From positions 124,001 to 188,000 of the forward strand of contig CALSMN010000006.1 in NCBI GenBank assembly GCA_943787465.1: 64,000 nucleotides of DNA. The letters are read 5' to 3'. Under the pieces are notes generated by a model. That model saw only the letters and a program-made list of their open reading frames with translations, was not told the origin of the DNA and made no database searches. The DNA is from an uncultured Bacteroidia bacterium. Lineage in GTDB: Bacteria > Bacteroidota > Bacteroidia > NS11-12g > UBA9320. Below, piece after piece: positions 17,681 to 28,482 of this stretch (position 1 is its first letter; every line of letters starts with the position of its first letter). The translations under genes were made by a program, and so were the position numbers.

Positions 17681-20095
17681 ATGTTGTTTTATAAAATTAA
17701 GAGCATTTACTCCGTGAGGACATTTTTTTTGTTTTCGATAATAGCATCATCTTTTATTTCCTTTAGTCAGATTCGTATTGTTGACATACACCTAGAAGCT
17801 ATAGCTGATGTTTTTTTGCAACAATCTGACAATATCATTGGAATTTCAGATCAAAATGGCACTATTAATGTGGACATATCCTCCAATGAATTAGACAAAC
17901 TTATTTTGTCTCACGAACACTACCATACTAAAAGTATCTCAAAAGAAATTTTATTAAAAAAATCAACCGTTGTTTTACATCGCAAGATAAATGCCTTCTC
18001 TCCTGTAATTGTATCTGCTGGAAGAGTGAATAGTTATAAAAAGAATAGATCCATTCACAGAAATAAAATTGAAAAAAAAGAGATAGATCTATACCAACCT
18101 CAAACATCAGCAGATGCCTTGAATATTGGTAATGCTGTATATATACAAAAAAGTCAACAAGGTGGAGGAAGTCCAAATTTGAGGGGTTTTGCTACGAATA
18201 GAATTCTTTTAGTAGTAGATGGTGTTAGGATGAATACCGCCATTTTTAGATCAGGAAATGTGCAAAATGTCATCTCAATTGATCCCTTTTCAATCGAAAG
18301 TGCTGACATTATTTATGGACCTTCAAGTCAATTTTACGGGAGTGATGCAATTGGAGGAGTAATTCATTTTAATACAACAAAGCCTCTTTTGTCAGATAGC
18401 GGAATCAATTTTAAATCAAAATTAAACATTCGATACAGTAGTGCTAATTCTGAAAATACCTATCACTACCAGATTAATACAGGCACCCATAAATTAGCAA
18501 CTTTAACTAGTATAACACTTAGTCAATTTGGTGATTTGAAAATGGGAGAAAATGGGCCCAGTTTATATCAAAGACCCGATTATATTGTATCAAAATTTGG
18601 AAAGGACACAATATATCAAAATGATAACCCAAACACACAAATACAGAGTGGCTATAGTCAACATAATATTCTTCAGAAAATAACATATAAACCAAACGAA
18701 AATATTCAATTTGATTACGGATTCCATTACAGCACAACATCCGACATACCCAGATATGATAGGCTTTCTCTAAGAAGCTCAAATGATACTTTGAGTTATG
18801 CTTCCTGGTTTTATGGACCACAGGAATGGATGTTGAACTCATTATCAATCAGTTATCAAAAAAAAGGACAACTTTTTGATGAATACAATTCGATTATAGC
18901 ATATCAAAATTTTAAAGAAAGTAGAAACTCTCGGAGTTACCAATCTGTTTTTAATAAGCAACGGAAAGAAGCAGTAAAGGCATGGAGTTTTAATGCTGAT
19001 TTTATCAAATATATACATACAAAGACTCAACTTAATTATGGATTAGAATACGTGTTAAACCAAATTTCAAGTCAAGCGAACCAAATTAATATTTCAAATC
19101 AAAATAGATCAGCTATATCTACTAGATATCCTGACGGATCAAACTGGAAATCAAATGGAGTATATGTCCACTTAAAACATCATTGGAATAAAAATATGAC
19201 TTCTGAAGGAGGCGTTAGGTTAAATACAACCACTGTTAATGGTTTAATGGATACACTCTTAATTAATCATTTAAATCCAAAAATAGAAAATAAAACCCAG
19301 GCACTCACTGGTTCTATTTCCCATTTAATACGATTTAATAATGGTACAGCTGGACTTACTGTTTCATCTGCATTTCGGTCTCCCAATATCGATGATATAA
19401 GCAAAATATTTGATAGTAATCCAGGTTATGTAACTTTGCCAAATCCATCTTTAAAACCCGAATTAGCCTACAATTTAGATTTAAACACGGAATATTGGAT
19501 TAACAAAAAGTTAAAATTGCAATATACTTTCTTTTACACATTTCTTGATCGAGCAATTACACTTAAAAATGCATCAATCAATGGTAGAGATAGTATAATT
19601 TATGATAACGTATTAAGTCAAGTTCAAATGTTAAGTAATATTGATTTTGCTTGGATTTATGGTCATCAAATCTCTTTCAGCTATTCAATTGGTCAAGCAA
19701 TCAAATTTAAAACTAATTATACGTTGATGAAAAGTAGTTCTAGAACAGGTGAACCTCTCAGTCATATCACCCCAAATTATGGAAGTACGTATCTAGATGT
19801 TATGGTTAGTAATTGTACTTTTTCTTTATTTACAATTTACAATCAAGAATTAACGTATGATAAATTTTCTGACTCTGAAAAAAAACAAGCTAAAATTTAT
19901 CCTACACAAGAAAATAATTTACCCTATTCACCAGCATGGTTTACGTTTAACTTTAGACTATCCTATCCATTTGGTAAAAATACGTCTTTTAATGTTGGAG
20001 TAGAAAACATATTAGATAGAAGATATAGATCCTATAGTTCAGGAATATCCGCACCTGGAAGAAACATATCATGTAGTCTTCAGGTTATACTATAA
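17681..20095 (+). CDS. TonB-dependent outer-membrane receptor
   Basis: Beta-barrel importer driven by TonB/ExbBD, 804 residues from the ATG at 17681 (a TTG lies one codon earlier). It has a signal peptide (about 1-30), a short N-terminal domain resembling a carboxypeptidase-regulatory fold, a plug domain (about 140-225: QQGGGSPNLRGFATNRILLVVDGVR, then SAIGGVIHF-like GSDAIGGVIHF), and a long barrel ending in an aromatic-rich strand (NISCSLQVIL). It lacks a SusD partner, so polysaccharide uptake is unlikely; haem, siderophore or vitamin uptake is more plausible but unproven. No ligand gene is adjacent. Confidence 0.9.
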   Translation: MLFYKIKSIYSVRTFFLFSIIASSFISFSQIRIVDIHLEAIADVFLQQSDNIIGISDQNGTINVDISSNELDKLILSHEHYHTKSISKEILLKKSTVVLHRKINAFSPVIVSAGRVNSYKKNRSIHRNKIEKKEIDLYQPQTSADALNIGNAVYIQKSQQGGGSPNLRGFATNRILLVVDGVRMNTAIFRSGNVQNVISIDPFSIESADIIYGPSSQFYGSDAIGGVIHFNTTKPLLSDSGINFKSKLNIRYSSANSENTYHYQINTGTHKLATLTSITLSQFGDLKMGENGPSLYQRPDYIVSKFGKDTIYQNDNPNTQIQSGYSQHNILQKITYKPNENIQFDYGFHYSTTSDIPRYDRLSLRSSNDTLSYASWFYGPQEWMLNSLSISYQKKGQLFDEYNSIIAYQNFKESRNSRSYQSVFNKQRKEAVKAWSFNADFIKYIHTKTQLNYGLEYVLNQISSQANQINISNQNRSAISTRYPDGSNWKSNGVYVHLKHHWNKNMTSEGGVRLNTTTVNGLMDTLLINHLNPKIENKTQALTGSISHLIRFNNGTAGLTVSSAFRSPNIDDISKIFDSNPGYVTLPNPSLKPELAYNLDLNTEYWINKKLKLQYTFFYTFLDRAITLKNASINGRDSIIYDNVLSQVQMLSNIDFAWIYGHQISFSYSIGQAIKFKTNYTLMKSSSRTGEPLSHITPNYGSTYLDVMVSNCTFSLFTIYNQELTYDKFSDSEKKQAKIYPTQENNLPYSPAWFTFNFRLSYPFGKNTSFNVGVENILDRRYRSYSSGISAPGRNISCSLQVIL

Positions 20096-20096
20096 A

Positions 20097-21062
20097 CTAT
20101 TTCTTTTTACTAGGCTTACTGATACTATCTCTCATTTCAGTATCTGCTTGTATGTTTTTCATCTTATAATAGTCCATAATTCCAAGATTTCCGTTCCTAA
20201 ATGCCTCTGCCATAGCCTTAGGAACTTCTGCTTCTGCAAGAATTACAAGAGCACGAGCATCCTGTGCTTTAGCTTTCATTTCTTGTTCTTCTGCAACAGC
20301 CATTGCACGTCTTTCTTCAGCTTTTGCATTGGCCACTTTTAAGTCTGCTTCAGCTTGATCGGTTTGTAATTCTGCCCCGATATTTTTCCCAATATCAATA
20401 TCGGCAATATCAATAGATAAAATTTCGAAAGCTGTACCTGCATCCAAACCTTTGGATAAGACTGTTTTTGATATTGTATCTGGATTCTCTAAAACTGCTT
20501 TATGATTAGTTGCAGAGCCTATTGTTGTTACAATACCCTCTCCTACACGTGCTAATATGGTATCTTCTCCTGCACCGCCTACCAATTGTGCAATATTTGC
20601 ACGAACAGTTACTCTTGCTTTTGCTATAAGCTGAATACCGTCTTTAGCAACGGCAGCCACAGGCGGCGTATTGATAACTCTTGGGTTTACTGAAAGCTGA
20701 ACTGCATCTGCTACATCTCTACCCGCAAGATCAATAGCTGCTGCCATATTGAAATCTAGTGGAATATTCGCTTTGTCTGCAGATATAAGTGCTTTTACAA
20801 CATTGTTAACATTACCTCCAGCCATAAAATGAGTTTCTAATTCATTAGAGGAAACAGGAATTCCAGCTTTATTACCATTTATTAAAGCATTGACAATTAG
20901 TGATGGAGGAACTTTTCTAATTCTCATAAATATTAATTGAAGAATACTTACACTTTTTCCTGATATAGAAACTTGAGCAGTGACCCATAGTCCTAGTGGG
21001 ACAAAATAAAAGAAGACAAGTAATAAAACGACTCCGACGGTTATAAACGGTATAATTCCCAT
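20097..21062 (-). CDS. floA: Flotillin-like protein FloA
   Basis: SPFH-related membrane scaffold protein, 321 residues, matching the UPF0365/FloA family: one N-terminal membrane hairpin (about 5-28), a conserved middle ([19 protein letters not shown], then the [21 protein letters not shown] block) and a C-terminal Ala/Glu-rich coiled coil that drives oligomerisation. In Bacillus the homologue organises membrane microdomains. It follows an NfeD-like gene by 7 bp on the same strand, the classic NfeD-flotillin pairing. Its stop is 1 bp from the convergent TonB receptor stop. Confidence 0.93.
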   Translation of the reverse strand: MGIIPFITVGVVLLLVFFYFVPLGLWVTAQVSISGKSVSILQLIFMRIRKVPPSLIVNALINGNKAGIPVSSNELETHFMAGGNVNNVVKALISADKANIPLDFNMAAAIDLAGRDVADAVQLSVNPRVINTPPVAAVAKDGIQLIAKARVTVRANIAQLVGGAGEDTILARVGEGIVTTIGSATNHKAVLENPDTISKTVLSKGLDAGTAFEILSIDIADIDIGKNIGAELQTDQAEADLKVANAKAEERRAMAVAEEQEMKAKAQDARALVILAEAEVPKAMAEAFRNGNLGIMDYYKMKNIQADTEMRDSISKPSKKK

Positions 21063-21069
21063 ATTATTT

Positions 21070-21531
21070 TTATTTGATTTTAATGTAAATTTTATTTTTA
21101 GTAATAGAATGAACTTGGATATCAGTGCCTGATTCTATGAATGTTCCTTCAGAATGAACTTCAATTCGTTGATTTCTGATTGAAGCAATACCTGATGGTC
21201 GAATGGAACTTAATGTATGGCCTGTATCACCTACCTTGATATCAAGTTTGTCAATATCATTCGCTTTCCCTGAAATTATTTCTTTGTTCGAAAACATATC
21301 CCATGCACCATTACGAAATGCATATACGATAATTAAAGTCATTACAATAGTAATTAGTGCTAGTAATAAATTACCAAACCATGATCCATGGATAGTATAG
21401 GTAAAATAGACGCCAACTCCTACCATTATTGTGCCAACAATTCCTACTACAAAACCAGGCACTATAAATATTTCAATAAGAAGAAGTAACAAACCGAGGA
21501 TTACAAAAGAAGCAATTACAGATAGTGTCAT
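21070..21531 (-). CDS. NfeD-like membrane protein
   Basis: A 153-residue protein with three to four membrane segments in the first ~90 residues (glycine-rich [18 protein letters not shown]) and a C-terminal OB-fold of NfeD type ([20 protein letters not shown]...VHSEG). It is the short form, lacking the ClpP-like protease domain of long NfeD proteins. It is placed directly upstream of floA in one transcription unit and is expected to act with it in the membrane. Confidence 0.88.
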   Translation of the reverse strand: MTLSVIASFVILGLLLLLIEIFIVPGFVVGIVGTIMVGVGVYFTYTIHGSWFGNLLLALITIVMTLIIVYAFRNGAWDMFSNKEIISGKANDIDKLDIKVGDTGHTLSSIRPSGIASIRNQRIEVHSEGTFIESGTDIQVHSITKNKIYIKIK

Positions 21532-21587
21532 AGAGTTCCGCTAAATTACAACTTTTTTGAGTAACAATACTCATTAATGTAGTTTAA

Positions 21588-24440
21588 TTAAGCATCCACA
21601 TACGTAGATAATGGCAAACAACTACAGACTAAATTACGATCGCCATAGGTATTGTCAACTCTACCAACGCTCGGCCAAAATTTATTTTGCCTCACATAGG
21701 TTGATGGATATGCTGCCTTTGAACGAGAATAAGGTCTATCCCAAGTATCATTAGTTACCAATTCTGCAGTATGAGGAGCATGTTTTAAAACATTATTATC
21801 TTGATCTGCCTGACCATTTTCAATCTCTAAAATTTCTTGTCGAATCGAGAGCATAGCGTCACAGAAACGGTCTAACTCTGCCTTACTTTCACTTTCTGTA
21901 GGTTCAATCATAAGAGTACCCGGAATAGGAAAACTAACAGTTGGTGCATGAAAACCATAATCAATTAATCGTTTTGCAATATCTTCAACTTGTATACCTG
22001 CAGATGATTTGAATGGTCTTGGATCAACAATCATTTCATGAGCAACGGTTCCATTTAGTCCTGTATAAAGTACATCGTAACCCTCTGCCAATCGATGTTT
22101 CATATAATTAGCATTAAGTATAGCCGTAGAAGTGGCTCTTTTTAAACCTTCTGTTCCCATCATTTTAATGTAAGCATAACTTATAAGTAAAATACTCGCG
22201 CTCCCAAAGGGTGCTGCACTCACTGCTTTCATTGCTTTGTTGGAACTCACTCCTTTTACAACAGCATGACCTGGCAAATAAGGAGAAAGATGTTTTGCTA
22301 CACCAATGGGACCCATACCTGGACCACCTCCTCCGTGTGGAATACAAAACGTCTTATGAAGATTGAGGTGGCAAACATCTGCACCAATATTTGCCGGATT
22401 TGTGTACCCCACTTGAGCATTCATATTAGCACCATCCATATATACTTGACCACCATATTCATGAATTAAAGATGTAACCTGTTTTATGGTTTCCTCATAT
22501 ACACCATTGGTACTCGGATAAGTTATCATGGCCGCTGCTAAATTATCTTGATTAAGCTCTACCTTAACTCTTAGATCATTTAAATCTATGTATCCATTTT
22601 CATGACATTTAACTACAACCACCTTCATTCCAGCCATCACAGCACTAGCTGGATTTGTACCGTGAGCAGATTCAGGAATGATCACAATATTTCTATGCGA
22701 TTGATTATTGTCCCTAAAATATTGGCGAATTGTCATCAATCCTGCATATTCTCCTTGTGCACCAGCGTTGGGCTGTAGACTTACTTTGTGAAAACCTGTA
22801 ATTTCAGATAAATCCCGCTCCAAATCATTTAATAATTCTTTATATCCCTCCAGTTGATGTTGAGGTGCAAAGGGATGAATATTACCAAATGAATCCCATG
22901 TTACCGGTATCATCTCTGTCGTTGCATTCAATTTCATTGTACAACTTCCCAATGCAATCATAGAATGAGCAAGAGAAAGATCTTTATTCTCTAATGATTT
23001 GAGATAACGGAGCATTTCGTGCTCAGTGTGATAAGAATTAAATACTGGATGTTCTAAATATGGAGTAGTCCTTGATAGATTCAAATCCCACATCTGGGAT
23101 ATTTTTTCTTCAAAATCATGAGTTACATTTTTGAAAGAAGCAAAAATTTGAATCAGGGTTTTAATGTCTTCGATCTCTGTAGTTTCATCAATACTAACTC
23201 CTACAAAGTCTGCCGTGTATCGAACATTTACTTTTTGTTCATCAAATAATTTATTTAGTTGTTTTTGTTCAGAGTCATCTAGAGAAATGGCTAGCGTATC
23301 AAAAGCACTATTATTTTTCAATTCATAACCTATTTTTACTAAGTTATTTGCCAAAATACTGGTCAACTGATTTACCTTCTCTGCTATACTTTTTAAACGT
23401 TTTGGACCATGATAAGCTGCATACATTCCCGCCATTACAGCTAATAATGCTTGAGCTGTACATATATTACTAGTAGCTTTATCTCGCTTAATATGTTGCT
23501 CTCTTGTTTGAAGGGCCATTCTTAAAGCAGGTTTACCATTTGAATCTTGCGAAATACCAATTACGCGACCAGGTAGTCTTCGTTTGTGTTTGTCTTTAGT
23601 GGCGTAATAAGCTGCATGAGGGCCTCCATTTCCCATGGGTATACCAAAACGTTGAGTACTTCCCAAAACGACTTCTGCACCCCAAGTACCCGGTGCTTCT
23701 AAAAGTGTTAATGATAAAATATCTGCAGCAACAACTGTTTTTATTTCCAAAGCTAGTATCTCCTGAACAAGAGTACTGTAATCTTCAACGGAACCTTCAC
23801 CATTAGGGTATTGAACAAATAAACCAAAAAAGTCTTCTGAAAAATCAAATTCAAATGGATTGCCTTTTACAATCTCAACGCCTATAGGTTCAGCCCTAGT
23901 TTCAATGACATCAATAGTCTGCGGAAAAGCTTTGTCAGATACAAAAAATTTGTTTCCATTATTTTTTCCTTTGGCTGAAAATAACATTGCCATGGCTTCT
24001 GCAGCAGCAGTGGCCTCGTCTAATAAACTAGCATTCGCTATTTCCATCCCTGTTAGATCCAGAATCATTGTTTGAAAATTCAACAAAGCCTCTAATCTTC
24101 CTTGAGCAATTTCTGCTTGATAAGGCGTATACTGTGTATACCATCCTGGATTTTCTAAAATATTGCGTAAAATTACCTTCGGTGTATGTGTTCCATAATA
24201 TCCTAAACCAATATAATTTTTATACTGTTGGTTTTTATCTCCAAGATTTTTGAGTTTAGATAACAATTCCACTTCGGTCAGGGGATCATCTAATTTTAGC
24301 TCATGTTTCAGTCTAATTTCAGCAGGAATAGTCTTAGCAATTAAGTCCTCAATTTGGTCATACCCAAGAGTTGATAACATATCCTTTTCATCCTTAGAAT
24401 TTATGCTATTGTGTCGATCAGAAAAATGTTCTTTATACAT
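21588..24440 (-). CDS. gcvP: Glycine dehydrogenase (decarboxylating), P-protein
   Basis: PLP enzyme of the glycine cleavage system that decarboxylates glycine and passes the aminomethyl group to the lipoylated H-protein. The 950-residue single-chain form contains both halves (bacteria with split P-protein have about 450 + 490). The PLP lysine is in [19 protein letters not shown]. The C-terminal half also shows the [15 protein letters not shown] motif. ATG at 24440; a -7-like box lies about 28 bp upstream (24469-24476). gcvT and gcvH are not in the window. Confidence 0.96.
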   Translation of the reverse strand: MYKEHFSDRHNSINSKDEKDMLSTLGYDQIEDLIAKTIPAEIRLKHELKLDDPLTEVELLSKLKNLGDKNQQYKNYIGLGYYGTHTPKVILRNILENPGWYTQYTPYQAEIAQGRLEALLNFQTMILDLTGMEIANASLLDEATAAAEAMAMLFSAKGKNNGNKFFVSDKAFPQTIDVIETRAEPIGVEIVKGNPFEFDFSEDFFGLFVQYPNGEGSVEDYSTLVQEILALEIKTVVAADILSLTLLEAPGTWGAEVVLGSTQRFGIPMGNGGPHAAYYATKDKHKRRLPGRVIGISQDSNGKPALRMALQTREQHIKRDKATSNICTAQALLAVMAGMYAAYHGPKRLKSIAEKVNQLTSILANNLVKIGYELKNNSAFDTLAISLDDSEQKQLNKLFDEQKVNVRYTADFVGVSIDETTEIEDIKTLIQIFASFKNVTHDFEEKISQMWDLNLSRTTPYLEHPVFNSYHTEHEMLRYLKSLENKDLSLAHSMIALGSCTMKLNATTEMIPVTWDSFGNIHPFAPQHQLEGYKELLNDLERDLSEITGFHKVSLQPNAGAQGEYAGLMTIRQYFRDNNQSHRNIVIIPESAHGTNPASAVMAGMKVVVVKCHENGYIDLNDLRVKVELNQDNLAAAMITYPSTNGVYEETIKQVTSLIHEYGGQVYMDGANMNAQVGYTNPANIGADVCHLNLHKTFCIPHGGGGPGMGPIGVAKHLSPYLPGHAVVKGVSSNKAMKAVSAAPFGSASILLISYAYIKMMGTEGLKRATSTAILNANYMKHRLAEGYDVLYTGLNGTVAHEMIVDPRPFKSSAGIQVEDIAKRLIDYGFHAPTVSFPIPGTLMIEPTESESKAELDRFCDAMLSIRQEILEIENGQADQDNNVLKHAPHTAELVTNDTWDRPYSRSKAAYPSTYVRQNKFWPSVGRVDNTYGDRNLVCSCLPLSTYVDA

Positions 24441-24468
24441 TTTAAATTATTAATACGTTATTAAACTG

Positions 24469-24476
24469 CAAACTTA
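24469..24476 (-). promoter_or_regulatory. Putative -7 promoter box for gcvP
   Basis: Minus strand reads TAAGTTTG followed by C, a match to TAnnTTTG. A TTTG lies 23 bp further upstream (24500-24503), slightly too far for the usual 19-21 bp spacing. I do not see a convincing glycine riboswitch in the 138-bp gap to the divergent gene. Confidence 0.42.
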
Positions 24477-24578
24477 ATTTTAGGTTTCATTATTAAACCC
24501 AAATGTTCAATTTAAGTTCACAAAAATTTTATTTATATCTTTAAACATATAATTTCGTGTTATTAAACTTTTAAGACT

Positions 24579-25481
24579 ATGAAAAATTCAAAAATATCAC
24601 TCCTTCTTATCCTACTATTTCTTGATACTGTGGCGTTTGCTCAAAGAAATACATGGTCTGGTCAAATTCTACTAGCAACATCGCACATGTTGGGTGATTT
24701 AGGTGGGAAGAGCATAGTTGGTACCCATGATTTTTCAGACATCAATCTGTCAAGTACACGGTATGCTGTAGGAACTGGCATCAGTTATAATTTTTCAAGC
24801 CAATTTGCTTTAGGTATGGAAGTAAATTATTCCAGATTATATAGTGATGATAATGCGACTAACTCCAACAGAAGGTTTAGAAATTTACACTCACGAACAG
24901 ACATAATAGAGTCCAATATCAAATTAGAATATACCATCCCAAGAATGGGCATCTACTTCAATGTAGGAGGTGGATTATGTTTTTATCAACCGATGGCAAG
25001 CGTAGATAATAACTGGTATAAACTAAGACCATTAGGTACAGAAGGTCAAAACATAGATGCCAATCGAGACCCATACTCCATTTATTCCCCTATTGTACCA
25101 TTTGGTATTGGTAAAAAATTCAAACTTAACCGCATAATATTTGCTGTAGATGTCTCCATGAGAAAAACATTTACGGACTATCTGGATGATGTATCTACTT
25201 CGTATTACGACCCCATCTCTATTGGTAATCATTCAGGAGGAATTGCTGCATTATTATCAAATCCATCTAAAGCCGACTCTCCAGTTGGAAAACCAGGAAC
25301 AAAAAGAGGTGAACCCAATCACAATGACAATTATTTCTTTGTTGGATTTAAGTTATATTTACCCCTTACAAAAAAATATAACATGCACAAAAGTTGTCCT
25401 TATAATTCTTCTTGGATTCAACCCAACGGTCAAATACCCAAGTATAAAAAAGGTAGGCGTAATAGAAGAAGAAAAAAATAA
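24579..25481 (+). CDS. DUF6089-type outer-membrane beta-barrel protein
   Basis: Secreted protein of 300 residues with a signal peptide ending AFAQ (about 1-21) and repeated amphipathic strands with aromatic ends, as in small outer-membrane barrels. The opening (WSGQILLATSHMLGDLGG) and the layout match DUF6089 proteins of Bacteroidota, whose role is unknown. The C-terminus is unusual: a Lys/Arg-rich tail of about 20 residues (KKGRRNRRRKK) follows the last strand. The stop overlaps the DUF819 start by 1 bp, so the two are coupled. Confidence 0.8.
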   Translation: MKNSKISLLLILLFLDTVAFAQRNTWSGQILLATSHMLGDLGGKSIVGTHDFSDINLSSTRYAVGTGISYNFSSQFALGMEVNYSRLYSDDNATNSNRRFRNLHSRTDIIESNIKLEYTIPRMGIYFNVGGGLCFYQPMASVDNNWYKLRPLGTEGQNIDANRDPYSIYSPIVPFGIGKKFKLNRIIFAVDVSMRKTFTDYLDDVSTSYYDPISIGNHSGGIAALLSNPSKADSPVGKPGTKRGEPNHNDNYFFVGFKLYLPLTKKYNMHKSCPYNSSWIQPNGQIPKYKKGRRNRRRKK

Positions 25482-26797
25482 TGAAAGAAAAAATCTTTAG
25501 TCCCCTTATCACTCAAGATACCGTATTATTTGGCCTATTAGCACTGTGTTTAGGTTTTGTTTTTTATACGAGCCAATCAAATAACCTCATTTGGAAAAAA
25601 TTCTATCGCATTGTCCCGGCGTTGTTCATGGCATATTTTATTCCGGCAATTCTAACTACCCTGGGAATTATTGCTCCAGAGTGGAATACACTTTCTGAAT
25701 CCAATGAAATTATTCATCACGAATCAAATTTATATTATGTTGCTAGTCGATATTTACTTCCAGCTGCATTGGTATTAATGACCTTAAGTTTGGATTTAAA
25801 AGCCGTATTTAATCTTGGTCCCAAAGCGCTAATTATGTTTTTGACAGGAACTGTGGGAATTATTATTGGTGGTCCTATTGCCATATATATACTCTCATTC
25901 ATCTATCCTGAAGCAATTGGCGGTGTCGGTCCAGACGCTGTTTGGAGAGGCTTATCTACTCTAGCAGGGAGTTGGATAGGTGGTGGCGCCAATCAAACTG
26001 CAATGCTTGAAATATATGGGTATAACCAAAAACTTTATGGGGGGATGGTCTTTGTTGACATCGTAGTTGCTAATATTTGGATGGCTGTATTATTGATCGG
26101 AATTGGTAAAACCAAAAAAATAGACCAATGGTTTAAAGCAGATACCAGTGCTATAGAAGAACTCAAACATAAAGTTTCAAAATTTACACAATCGGTTACC
26201 AGAAACCCATCACTTCCAGACCTAATTTTTCTCCTATCCATTGGGTTTGGAGTTGTAAGTTTTGCCCATATAACGGCTAGTTACATGGCTCCATTTTTTG
26301 AAATTCAAGTTAGTAAAATTGGTGATATTACGATTCGTAATACATTTACTTTTTTAGGATCTAGTTTCTTTTGGATGATTAGTATTTCAACTTTGATTGC
26401 TGTGCTTTTATCATTTACAAATGCAAAAAAACTAGAAGGTGTTGGTGCTAGTAAATTGGGGAGTGTATTTATTTATATTTTAGTTGCAACGATTGGTATG
26501 AAAATGGATCTCACCTTAATTTTTGACAACATTGGACTTATGGCCATTGGACTAATTTGGATGAGTATTCATGCTATTTTACTCATCATCGTAGCAAAAA
26601 TTATTCGGGCTCCCTATTTTTTTCTTGCTATTGGAAGTCAAGCCAATGTAGGTGGAGCAGCATCTGCCCCAGTAGTAGCATCAGCTTTTCACCCCTCTCT
26701 AGCAACTGTAGGGGTTCTTCTGGCTGTATTTGGTTACGCAATAGGAACCATTGGAGCTATAGTTTGCACTCTTTTAATGCAAAGCATTTCACCGTAA
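25481..26797 (+). CDS. DUF819-family membrane protein
   Basis: Polytopic inner-membrane protein, 438 residues with roughly ten to twelve hydrophobic segments. It matches the DUF819 family (YjcL type): the glycine-rich WRGLSTLAGSWIGGGANQTAM segment and the late GSQANVGGAASAPVVASAFHP segment are typical. This inverted-repeat-like architecture suggests a transporter; the substrate is unknown. ATG at 25481 overlaps the stop of the DUF6089 gene. Confidence 0.87.
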   Translation: MKEKIFSPLITQDTVLFGLLALCLGFVFYTSQSNNLIWKKFYRIVPALFMAYFIPAILTTLGIIAPEWNTLSESNEIIHHESNLYYVASRYLLPAALVLMTLSLDLKAVFNLGPKALIMFLTGTVGIIIGGPIAIYILSFIYPEAIGGVGPDAVWRGLSTLAGSWIGGGANQTAMLEIYGYNQKLYGGMVFVDIVVANIWMAVLLIGIGKTKKIDQWFKADTSAIEELKHKVSKFTQSVTRNPSLPDLIFLLSIGFGVVSFAHITASYMAPFFEIQVSKIGDITIRNTFTFLGSSFFWMISISTLIAVLLSFTNAKKLEGVGASKLGSVFIYILVATIGMKMDLTLIFDNIGLMAIGLIWMSIHAILLIIVAKIIRAPYFFLAIGSQANVGGAASAPVVASAFHPSLATVGVLLAVFGYAIGTIGAIVCTLLMQSISP

Positions 26798-26872
26798 ATA
26801 TATTTTATACCCATAAATATGAAATAAAAATATTATTTTTATGGCGTTTAAGTAAAAATATTTCAACCTAAC

Positions 26873-28471
26873 ATGGCAACATTATTAGAAACTAGAACAG
26901 ACTCTGGAATTTCTCCATACATTGGAGACTGGGATACTGCTGCAGTAATTCACTTGTTAAGACGTGTTCATTTCGGTGTAACAAAAGAAAACATTGATTA
27001 CTTCAAGAATAAATCATTAGAAGCTACAATCGATGAAGTTCTTGATATTGATTATACTATACCCTCACCACCTTTAAATAATTATAATACCAATAACCCA
27101 GATCCTGTTATTGGTGCAGGTGAGTCTTGGGTAGATGATTATAACTCCACATTAAATAATGTAAGAATGCGATCATTTAAATCATGGTGGGTAGGTCAAA
27201 TTGTGAATCATGATAAAACAATTCGGGAAAAAATGGTACTATTTTGGCACAACCATTTTTCAACACAATCTGCAGTATATGGATGGGCAAACTTTGGATA
27301 CAATAATAATCAACTACTCCGTTCAAATTGTCTCAAAAACTTCAAATCACTGGTAAAGGATGTGACACTTGATCCTGCCATGCTTGTATTTTTAAATGGT
27401 GAAAGAAATAGTAAATCTGCCCCTGACGAAAATTACTCACGGGAACTTCAGGAGTTATTCACCTTAGGTAAAGGTCCAGATTCAAAGTATACTGAGTCTG
27501 ATGTAATTGCTGGCGCTAAAGTATTAACAGGTTGGAGAATTGACAGATCTGACGGTTCCGTCTATTTTCAGGAGAATAGACACGACACCTCTGACAAACA
27601 GTTCTCTTCGTTTTATAACAATTATACCGTAACTGGAAAAACTGGGCAAAATGGAGTTACTGAATTGGATGACATGCTCAACATGATTTTTGCTCAAAAC
27701 GAAGTTGCCAAGCATATAGTTAGAAAATTGTATCGTTGGTTTGTTTACTATGACATAGATGAAGAAACTGAAACTAATGTTATCACTCCCCTAGCGACCA
27801 TTTTTCGAAATAGTGGCTATGAAATGAAACCCCTAATGAAAGCATTACTTAGCAGTGAACATTTTTTTGATCCTGCAAATCGAGGAGCAATCATTAAAAG
27901 TCCCGCTGATTTTTCCCTTGGAATAACTCGTATGTTTGATATAAAAATACCAGATTCATCCGATTATATCACGCAATATATTGCATGGAATAGACTTGCT
28001 TATACGACTGCTTATGCTCAACAAAACTTAGGAGATCCTCCTAGTGTTTCAGGCTGGCCTGCCTATTATCAAATACCACAATTTCATGAAATATGGATCA
28101 ATAGTGACACATTGGTTGTACGGAATAAAATCTCTGATATTCTTGCCTCTACAGGCTATTCTTTAGGAGGTACAGAACGATTAAAAATTGACCCATTACA
28201 TTTTACCGAACAGTTCTTAAATGCTGCTGATCCTAACGCATTAATCAACGAATTTTTGCAATTAATGCATACTGTTGATGTAGACCAATCGCAACGAGAT
28301 TATTTAAAATCCGTGCTTTTATCTGGTCAAATTAATGATAACTATTGGACAACTGCATGGAACGCCTATTTGAATGACCCCACCAATACAACTAAAGCCA
28401 ATGTGGTTTCATCTCGGTTATCCGCACTAATTAAATATTTAATGAACCTAAGCGAATTTCAGCTTTCTTAA
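26873..28471 (+). CDS. DUF1800 domain protein
   Basis: A 532-residue protein of the DUF1800 family, recognised by LLRRVHFGVTKENI near the N-terminus, FWHNHFSTQ in the middle, and the NYSRELQELFTLG and LTGWRID blocks. There is no clear signal peptide at the N-terminus, although this family is usually handled as exported. It is almost always paired with a DUF1501 gene, as here (11 bp downstream). The biochemical role of the pair is not established. The ATG at 26873 is preceded by 75 bp of spacer after the DUF819 gene. Confidence 0.9.
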   Translation: MATLLETRTDSGISPYIGDWDTAAVIHLLRRVHFGVTKENIDYFKNKSLEATIDEVLDIDYTIPSPPLNNYNTNNPDPVIGAGESWVDDYNSTLNNVRMRSFKSWWVGQIVNHDKTIREKMVLFWHNHFSTQSAVYGWANFGYNNNQLLRSNCLKNFKSLVKDVTLDPAMLVFLNGERNSKSAPDENYSRELQELFTLGKGPDSKYTESDVIAGAKVLTGWRIDRSDGSVYFQENRHDTSDKQFSSFYNNYTVTGKTGQNGVTELDDMLNMIFAQNEVAKHIVRKLYRWFVYYDIDEETETNVITPLATIFRNSGYEMKPLMKALLSSEHFFDPANRGAIIKSPADFSLGITRMFDIKIPDSSDYITQYIAWNRLAYTTAYAQQNLGDPPSVSGWPAYYQIPQFHEIWINSDTLVVRNKISDILASTGYSLGGTERLKIDPLHFTEQFLNAADPNALINEFLQLMHTVDVDQSQRDYLKSVLLSGQINDNYWTTAWNAYLNDPTNTTKANVVSSRLSALIKYLMNLSEFQLS

Positions 28472-28482
28472 CTTTACAAACC

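Noticed and set aside
17391-17681. Plus-strand 96-codon frame between the aminotransferase and the TonB receptor
   Set aside because: It starts inside the Lacal_2735-type gene's start region and overlaps the mini-lipoprotein. Its product has no family look, while the minus strand has a lipobox protein and a recognisable small protein.
24441-24578. Glycine riboswitch upstream of gcvP
   Set aside because: Only 138 bp are shared with a divergent gene, and no tandem aptamer-like conserved blocks are recognisable.
26557-26871. Plus-strand 104-codon frame overlapping the DUF819 3' end
   Set aside because: Out-of-frame shadow of the DUF819 C-terminus; Cys/Ser/His-rich product without family features.
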